Assembly: GCA_033791545.1 (NCBI GenBank)
Contig: JASJGL010000061.1
Coordinates: 1 to 64,000 of the forward strand
DNA length: 64,000 nucleotides
Reading direction: 5' to 3'
Source: Antarcticimicrobium sp033791545
GTDB taxonomy: Bacteria; Pseudomonadota; Alphaproteobacteria; Rhodobacterales; Rhodobacteraceae
The notes under the pieces: model-generated
What the model saw: the letters and a program-made list of their open reading frames with translations, nothing else
Databases searched by the model: none
Told to the model about the DNA's origin: nothing
Made by a program: the position numbers and the translations under genes
In this document: one piece after another, positions 58,630-64,000 of the stretch
How positions within the stretch are numbered: the first letter of the stretch is position 1
How the letters are laid out: the number at the start of each line of letters is the position of its first letter

Positions 58630-60468
58630 ATGTTTCGTTTCTTTGAAAATCTCGTCGATCCTTATTGCGATTATACGCAGGAGGATCGCCCCCCGACCCG
58701 GCTTTGGCCGTTCCTGCGCGCCTATGCGCACCCCTTCCGCCGGGTGTTCATCTGGGCCGGGCTGTTGTCGGTTGCCGTGGCGGCGATCGAGGTCTGGCTG
58801 ATCTATTACATGGGCCGGGTGGTCGATATTCTGGGCGGCACCCCGGCGCAGGTCTGGGCCGATCACGGGCTGGACCTGCTGCTGGTCGCGGGGTTTATCC
58901 TGTTCCTGCGCCCGCTGATCCAGCTTTTGGACGTGTTGTTTCTGAACAATGCGATCCTGCCCAATTTCGGCACGATGATCCGGTGGCGGGCGCATAAGCA
59001 TGTGCTGCGCCAGTCGGTCGGCTGGTTCGAGAATGATTTTGCCGGTCGTATCGCCAACCGGATCATGCAGACCCCGCCCGCAGCGGGCGAGGTGGTATTT
59101 CAGGTCTTTGATGCGATTTCCTTTTCCATCGCCTATTTCATCGGTGCCGGTGTGCTGCTGATGGTGGCCGACGCGCGGTTGCTGGTGCCCTTGGTTGGGT
59201 GGCTGGCGCTGTATGCGCTGTTGATCCGCTGGACAGTCCGGCGGGTGGAGCCGGCATCAAAGGCAGCCTCGGACGCGCGCTCGGCGATCACCGGGCGGGT
59301 GGTCGACAGCTATTCCAATATCCATTCGGTCAAGATGTTCGCCCATGATGATCGCGAGTTGAACTATGCCAAGGACGCGATCGAAGAGTCGCGACGTACC
59401 TTTCAGGTCGAGATGCGGATCTTTTCCATCATGGATGCCACATTGGTCACGCTGAACGGGTTGTTGATCGTTGGCGTGGTTGGCTGGGCGATCTGGCTTT
59501 GGACTGCGGGGCAGGCGAGCGTGGGCGTGGTGGCCGCCGCGACAGCGTTGACCCTGCGGCTGAATGCGATGACCGGTTGGATCATGTGGGCACTGACCAC
59601 GTTTTTCCGCCAACTCGGCGTGGTGGCCGAGGGGATGGAGACCATTGCCCAGCCGCTTGATCTGGTCGATGCGCCGGACGCGCGCGACTTGGTCCTGATC
59701 AAGGGCGAGATCGAGCTGCGGGGCGTTTCGCACCATTACGGGCGCGGGGCGGGCGGGCTCGATTCCCTCGACCTGACAATCCGGCCGGGCGAAAAGGTCG
59801 GGCTGATCGGGCGCTCGGGGGCGGGAAAATCGTCGCTGGTGAAGCTGTTGTTGCGGTTCTACGACGTGGAGAGCGGGCAAATCCTGATTGACGGGCAGGA
59901 TATCTCGAAGTTGACGCAAGACAGCCTGCGCAGCCAGATCGGCATGGTGCAACAGGACAGCGCGCTGATGCACCGGTCCGTGCGCGACAACCTTCTGTAT
60001 GGCCGGCCTGACGCGAGCGAGGCAGAGATGATTGCCGCCGCCAAACAGGCCGAGGCGCATGAGTTCATCCTTGATCTTGCCGATCCGCAGGGGCGGCGTG
60101 GCTATGACGCCCATGTGGGGGAACGCGGCGTCAAGCTTTCGGGCGGGCAGCGGCAACGGGTGACGCTGGCGCGGGTGATCCTCAAGGATGCGCCGATCCT
60201 GCTGCTGGACGAGGCAACCTCGGCGCTGGATTCCGAGGTCGAAGCGGTGATCCAGAAAACCCTGTATGGCATGATGCAGGGCAAGACGGTCATTGCCATC
60301 GCGCACAGGCTTTCTACCATCGCCGAGATGGACAGAATTCTGGTGATGGATCGGGGCCGTATCGTGGAACAGGGCAGCCATGCAGACCTCCTGGCCAAGG
60401 GCGGGCTCTATGCCCGGTTCTGGGCGCGGCAATCGGGCGGATTTCTGAACCCGGAGGCGGTGGAATGA
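58630..60468 (+). CDS. ABC half-exporter (ATP-binding and membrane domains fused), first of pair
   Basis: A 612-residue type IV exporter. Membrane segments lie in about 35-320. The nucleotide-binding domain has Walker A IGRSGAGKSSLVKLLL, Q-loop GMVQQDSALM, signature KLSGGQRQRVTLARVIL, Walker B PILLLDEATSALDSE and H-loop IAHRLSTIA. All motifs are canonical. The substrate is unknown; it may be drug, lipid or peptide. It overlaps the second half-exporter by 4 bases, so they probably form a heterodimer. The end reads ARFWARQSGGFLNPEAVE. Confidence 0.93.
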   Translation: MFRFFENLVDPYCDYTQEDRPPTRLWPFLRAYAHPFRRVFIWAGLLSVAVAAIEVWLIYYMGRVVDILGGTPAQVWADHGLDLLLVAGFILFLRPLIQLLDVLFLNNAILPNFGTMIRWRAHKHVLRQSVGWFENDFAGRIANRIMQTPPAAGEVVFQVFDAISFSIAYFIGAGVLLMVADARLLVPLVGWLALYALLIRWTVRRVEPASKAASDARSAITGRVVDSYSNIHSVKMFAHDDRELNYAKDAIEESRRTFQVEMRIFSIMDATLVTLNGLLIVGVVGWAIWLWTAGQASVGVVAAATALTLRLNAMTGWIMWALTTFFRQLGVVAEGMETIAQPLDLVDAPDARDLVLIKGEIELRGVSHHYGRGAGGLDSLDLTIRPGEKVGLIGRSGAGKSSLVKLLLRFYDVESGQILIDGQDISKLTQDSLRSQIGMVQQDSALMHRSVRDNLLYGRPDASEAEMIAAAKQAEAHEFILDLADPQGRRGYDAHVGERGVKLSGGQRQRVTLARVILKDAPILLLDEATSALDSEVEAVIQKTLYGMMQGKTVIAIAHRLSTIAEMDRILVMDRGRIVEQGSHADLLAKGGLYARFWARQSGGFLNPEAVE

Positions 60469-62297
60469 GGCTTGGCCACTGGATCGACCCGTTTCGGCCG
60501 GCCGAGGGGGCGCCGCCGCAGACGCTGTTGGCGTTTATCCTGTGGTGCCTCAAAGGGGCTGGACCGACGCTGATTTTCGCGACTGTGGTGTCCTGCGCCG
60601 CGGGCGGGATGGAGGCCGGGACGGCGTATATCCTTGGGTTGGTGGTGGATACGGCGGTGAGCGGCGGGCCGGATCACCTGCTTGATCCGGCGAACATGGG
60701 GAAGCTCGCGGTCGCGGTAGGGTTTTTCCTGATCTTGCGACCCCTGCTGTTCGGGCTGTCGTCGGCGGCCAACTCGATCGCGGTGGGGCCGAACGTGAAC
60801 CCGATGGTTCTGGCGCGGCTGCATCGCTGGACGCTGGGCCAGTCGGTGCAGTTCTTTGACGATGATTTCGCCGGCCGGATCGCGCAGAAACAGATGCAGG
60901 CGGCGGGGGCCGTCACCAATGTGGCGGTGGAATCGATCAATGTCGTGGCCTTTGCGCTGGCCTCGATCCTTGGCTCGCTGGTACTGATGACCTCGATCAG
61001 CTGGCATGTGACGCTGTTGTTCCTGCTTTGGCTTGTCGTCTATCTGGTCATCATCCGCTGGTTTCTGCCGCGGGTGCGCGAACGCGCGGCGGGCCGGGCC
61101 GGGGCGCGGGCGGTGGTCTCGGGGCAGATCGTCGACACCATCACCAATATCAAGACGGTGAAATTGTTTGCCCATGCCGATCATGAGGATCGCGCGGCGC
61201 TGGGCGCGTTGCGCGGCTTTCGCGACCGGGCGCTGCGCTTTGGCCGTCTGGCTGCGCTGTTCCGGTTCTGCCTGATGGGTCTGGCCGGGGTTTTGCCGGT
61301 GCTGCTGATCGGCGCGACGCTGTTGTTGTGGCGGCAGGGGCTGGCAAGCGAGGGCAATATCGTCGCCGCCGGCGCGGTGGCGATCCGGTTGTCGCAGATG
61401 ACCGGTTGGGTCAGTTTCGCGCTGATGGGCATCTATTCCGATATCGGCGAGATCGAGGATGGCATGCGCACCCTGACTCCACCGGTGCGATTGCAGGATG
61501 CGCCCGGGGCGACGGCCTTGCAGGTGCCAGAGGGCGAGATCGTTTTCGACAAGGTGAACTTTGCCTATGGGCGCGAGGTTGGCGGCGTGTCTGACATCAA
61601 CCTGACCATTCACGCGGGCGAAAAATTGGGCATCGTTGGCGCCTCGGGGGCGGGGAAATCGACCTTGGTTTCGCTGCTGTTACGGCTCTATCAAGCGGAA
61701 AGCGGCGAAATCCGCATTGATGGCCAGCCGATCCAGTCGGTGACGCAGGAAAGCCTGCGGCGTCAGATCGGCATGGTCACGCAGGAAACCGCGATGTTCA
61801 ACCGCTCGGCCATGGACAACATCCGCTATGGCCGGCCCGATGCCGCCGATGACGAGGTCATGCGCGCCGCCAAAAAGGCCGAGGCGCATGATTTCATCCT
61901 GACCCTTGGCGATCATATGGGGCGCAAAGGCTATGAGGCGCATCTGGGCGAACGCGGGGTCAAGCTTTCGGGCGGGCAACGGCAACGGGTGGCCTTGGCG
62001 CGCGCCATTCTCAAGGATGCGCCGATACTGGTTCTGGACGAGGCGACCTCGGCGCTGGATTCCGAGGTCGAGGCGGCAATCCAGACCGCGCTGGAGCGGG
62101 TGATGCAGGGCAAGACGGTGCTTGCCATTGCGCACCGGCTTTCAACCCTGTCCGAGATGGATCGTATCATCGTGTTGGAGGCGGGGCGCATCGTCGAACA
62201 GGGCACCCACGAGGTACTTTTGGCCCGCAATGGGCGCTATGCCCAGTTCTGGGCGCGGCAATCAGGCGGATTTTTACGGACCGAAGAAACGGAATAG
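60465..62297 (+). CDS. ABC half-exporter, second of pair
   Basis: A 610-residue partner with the same layout: membrane part about 20-320, Walker A VGASGAGKSTLVSLLL, signature KLSGGQRQRVALARAIL, Walker B PILVLDEATSALDSE and H-loop IAHRLSTLS. The C-terminal AQFWARQSGGFLRTEETE resembles the end of its neighbour. Neither half shows a degenerate site, so both may hydrolyse ATP. A GC-rich hairpin follows the stop. Confidence 0.93.
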   Translation: MRLGHWIDPFRPAEGAPPQTLLAFILWCLKGAGPTLIFATVVSCAAGGMEAGTAYILGLVVDTAVSGGPDHLLDPANMGKLAVAVGFFLILRPLLFGLSSAANSIAVGPNVNPMVLARLHRWTLGQSVQFFDDDFAGRIAQKQMQAAGAVTNVAVESINVVAFALASILGSLVLMTSISWHVTLLFLLWLVVYLVIIRWFLPRVRERAAGRAGARAVVSGQIVDTITNIKTVKLFAHADHEDRAALGALRGFRDRALRFGRLAALFRFCLMGLAGVLPVLLIGATLLLWRQGLASEGNIVAAGAVAIRLSQMTGWVSFALMGIYSDIGEIEDGMRTLTPPVRLQDAPGATALQVPEGEIVFDKVNFAYGREVGGVSDINLTIHAGEKLGIVGASGAGKSTLVSLLLRLYQAESGEIRIDGQPIQSVTQESLRRQIGMVTQETAMFNRSAMDNIRYGRPDAADDEVMRAAKKAEAHDFILTLGDHMGRKGYEAHLGERGVKLSGGQRQRVALARAILKDAPILVLDEATSALDSEVEAAIQTALERVMQGKTVLAIAHRLSTLSEMDRIIVLEAGRIVEQGTHEVLLARNGRYAQFWARQSGGFLRTEETE

Positions 62298-62305
62298 GGA
62301 CTGTT

Positions 62306-62324
62306 GCCGCAGGGCCGCTGCGGC
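62306..62324. repeat. GC-rich hairpin between the ABC pair and the methyltransferase gene
   Basis: GCCGCAG (62306-62312) pairs with CTGCGGC (62318-62324) across 5 bases. It lacks a T-run. It may stall or stabilise the message. Confidence 0.5.
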
Positions 62325-62336
62325 TATCACGCGCAT

Positions 62337-63596
62337 ATGACAAAGCAATTCACGATAGAACGGTTGGGCCATCAGGGCGATGGGGTGGCGCAGGGGTCGA
62401 TCTTTGCGCCGCGGACATTGCCCGGAGAGGTGGTCAGCGGTGTGGTCGAGGGCGACCGGCTGACTGAAATCCGGATCGAAACGCCTTCGTCCGACCGGGT
62501 GAAGCCGGTTTGCCGGCATTATCAGGGCTGCGGTGGCTGCCAGTTGCAACATGCTTCCGAGCCCTTTGTCGCGGGCTGGAAGCAGGAGGTGGTGCACCGG
62601 GCGCTGATGGCGCAGCGGGTTGAAACGGTGTTTCGTCCGATCCAGACCTCGCCACCGCAATCGCGGCGGCGGGCCACTTTTGCCGCGCGACGCACGAAAA
62701 AGGGCGCGCTGGCCGGATTTCATGGGCGTGCCTCGGACAGCATTGTCGAAATTCCGGACTGTCAGCTGTTGCTGCCGGGGTTGCTGGCTGCCTTGCCGGT
62801 GGCCGAGGCGCTGGCCATGGCGGGCGGCAGTCGCAAGGCGGTTCTGGCCGTCACCGCGACGTTGTCAGAGGTCGGACTTGATATCGCGGCGAGCGGCGGC
62901 AAACCGCTGGACGGGCCGTTGCAGGTGGCACTGGCCCAGCTGACCGAACGCCACGGGCTGGCTCGCCTTGCTTGGGATGGTGAGGTGATCGCCATGCGCG
63001 CAGGCCCGGTGCAGCGGTTCGGGGCTGCCGCCGTGGTGCCGCCCTCGGGGGCCTTTCTTCAGGCCACGCAACAGGGCGAGGCGGCGCTTTTGGCCGCGCT
63101 GCGCGAGATCGTTGGCCCGGCCCGGCGCATCGTCGACCTGTTCGCGGGCTGCGGCACCTTTTCGCTGCCGCTGGCCGAGCGTGCCGAGGTGCACGCGGTC
63201 GAGGCCGACAAGGCGATGATCGCCGCGCTGGATGCTGGTTGGCGCAAGGCGCAGGGGCTCAAGGCCGTGAGCTCCGAGGCGCGGGATCTGTTTCGCCGCC
63301 CGCTGATGCCGGATGAATTGGCCCCGTTTACCGCGCCCTTCGACGCCGCCGTTCTGGACCCGCCGCGCGCGGGAGCCGAGGCGCAGGTCGAGCAGCTTGC
63401 TTTGGCGCGGGTGCCGATAATCGCCTATATCTCGTGCAATCCGGTGACGTTCGCGCGCGATGCGGCGCGTCTGATTGCGGCGGGCTATAACCTGAATTGG
63501 GTGCAGGTGGTGGACCAGTTCCGCTGGTCGGCGCATGTGGAGCTTGCGGCGTCGTTCACCCTGGATAAAACTAAGGATAAACCAAAAAAAGCCTAA
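62337..63596 (+). CDS. 23S rRNA (uracil-5-)-methyltransferase RumA/RlmD family
   Basis: A 419-residue SAM-dependent RNA m5U methyltransferase. A TRAM-like N-terminus (QGDGVAQGSIFAPRTLPGEV) precedes the 4Fe-4S cysteines in CRHYQGCGGC plus CQL. The SAM loop is DLFAGCGTFSLPLAERAEV. The nucleophile is in YISCNPVTFARDA, with DPPRAGAE before it. The site (U1939 or U747) cannot be set by eye. ATG 62337 follows the hairpin by 12 bases. Confidence 0.9.
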   Translation: MTKQFTIERLGHQGDGVAQGSIFAPRTLPGEVVSGVVEGDRLTEIRIETPSSDRVKPVCRHYQGCGGCQLQHASEPFVAGWKQEVVHRALMAQRVETVFRPIQTSPPQSRRRATFAARRTKKGALAGFHGRASDSIVEIPDCQLLLPGLLAALPVAEALAMAGGSRKAVLAVTATLSEVGLDIAASGGKPLDGPLQVALAQLTERHGLARLAWDGEVIAMRAGPVQRFGAAAVVPPSGAFLQATQQGEAALLAALREIVGPARRIVDLFAGCGTFSLPLAERAEVHAVEADKAMIAALDAGWRKAQGLKAVSSEARDLFRRPLMPDELAPFTAPFDAAVLDPPRAGAEAQVEQLALARVPIIAYISCNPVTFARDAARLIAAGYNLNWVQVVDQFRWSAHVELAASFTLDKTKDKPKKA

Positions 63597-63614
63597 CAGG
63601 CAGGAGACGGGCAG

Positions 63615-64000
63615 ATGCAATTCAGAACCCGACTTGAAGGTTTTCTGGAGCTCCCGGCGTTCGGCCGGTTCATTACCGGCGTCATCGTGGTCAACGCGGT
63701 GCTGCTGGGGATGGAAACCTCGGAAACGCTGATGTCGCGCCTCGGTCCGCTGATCGAGGCGCTGGACAAGCTGTGTCTGGCGATTTTCGTGGTCGAGATC
63801 GCGCTCAAGATGGTGGCGCAGGGCTGGCGGTTCTTTGTCTATGGCTGGAACCTGTTCGACTTTTTTATCGTCGGCATTTCGCTGGTGCCCGGGGCGCAGG
63901 GGCTTTCGGTGCTGCGGGCGCTTCGGATTTTGCGGGTGTTGCGGGTGATTTCCGTGGCGCCGCGCCTGCGCCGGGTGGTCGAGGGGTTCATCACCGCACT
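63615..64000 (+). CDS. NaChBac-type voltage-gated sodium channel (N-terminal part)
   Basis: The first 128 residues of a channel cut off by the window edge. The N-terminus (FGRFITGVIVVNAVLLGMET) is S1, AIFVVEIALKMVAQGWRFF is S2 and NLFDFFIVGISLVP is S3. The S4 sensor follows, with arginines at every third position in ALRILRVLRVISVAPRLRR. The S5, pore and S6 lie outside the window, so sodium selectivity is inferred from resemblance to Roseobacter BacNav channels. AGGAG is 9 bases before ATG 63615. Confidence 0.85.
   Translation, partial: MQFRTRLEGFLELPAFGRFITGVIVVNAVLLGMETSETLMSRLGPLIEALDKLCLAIFVVEIALKMVAQGWRFFVYGWNLFDFFIVGISLVPGAQGLSVLRALRILRVLRVISVAPRLRRVVEGFITA

Noticed and set aside
1..64000. 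CRISPR arrays, insertion sequences, prophage, tRNA or rRNA genes
   Set aside because: No spaced direct repeats, transposase, integrase or phage genes, and no cloverleaf or rRNA sequence were recognised; the left-edge repeat is an uninterrupted coding microsatellite.

Overview
This 64 kb window is a GC-rich, densely packed bacterial chromosome segment. I read it as a member of the Rhodobacteraceae (Roseobacter-type Alphaproteobacteria). The reasons are the complete PrrB/PrrC/PrrA (RegB/SenC/RegA) redox locus, a DivL-like PAS protein next to tsaE, HemJ beside rho-mnmE-mnmG-rsmG-parAB, palindromic parS sites written into mnmG and rsmG, and a NaChBac-type sodium channel gene at the right edge. 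Almost everything is intact chromosomal core. I see no insertion sequences, prophage, CRISPR array, rRNA or tRNA.

Layout. 1-5.4 kb: the start of a Glu-Ala-repeat protein, hemD, then tsaD-gpsA-YciI-EVE and ahcY. 5.5-7.3 kb: an HD hydrolase converging on a GT61-like protein. 7.35-10.1 kb: prrA and prrC divergent from prrB. 10.2-20.7 kb: a long co-directional run of DivL-like, tsaE, amgK, murU, addB, addA and trxA, closed by a terminator. 20.7-31.1 kb: a capsule-transferase-like orphan, hslVU, a DUF900 lipoprotein, a leftward Tim44-mltA-smr operon, fxsA-secB, and a leftward maf-aroE-coaE-dnaQ operon. 31.13-31.54 kb: a 406-bp AT-rich gap with DnaA-box-like sequences, the best candidate for the chromosomal replication origin. 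31.5-38.9 kb: hemJ, rho, mnmE, mnmG, rsmG, parA and parB, all rightward, with two perfect parS palindromes. 38.9-41.7 kb: leftward rph-rdgB-hemW and a YbaN-like protein. 41.8-50.7 kb: hrcA-grpE, mutS, maeB, a ribokinase-like gene, msrA and an SCP2 protein. 50.8-55.6 kb: argG, ilvA, an Hpt protein, a REC-PP2C phosphatase and a Nudix gene. 55.7-64 kb: hslO-nudL-cca, two overlapping ABC half-exporters, a 23S rRNA methyltransferase and the sodium channel.

How the parts fit. The gap at 31.13-31.54 kb, divergent transcription away from it, lower local GC, parAB and three parS-type sites within about 9 kb together look like an origin-centromere region: DnaA would open the DNA in the gap and ParB would load on parS inside mnmG, rsmG and probably hemW. 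The Prr locus supplies redox control. The DivL-like protein and the Hpt/REC-PP2C pair may belong to the CtrA and partner-switching networks known from Rhodobacterales. AmgK-MurU recycle cell-wall sugars, AddAB repairs DNA ends, and TrxA, HslVU, GrpE, HslO and MsrA handle protein damage. The least explained elements are the hexanucleotide repeat at the left edge, the 10-bp-phased C-tracts beside a DnaA-like box, the DNA/protein dual coding of parS, and the leader region (dyads plus a tiny reading frame with a strong ribosome site) ahead of the ABC pair.
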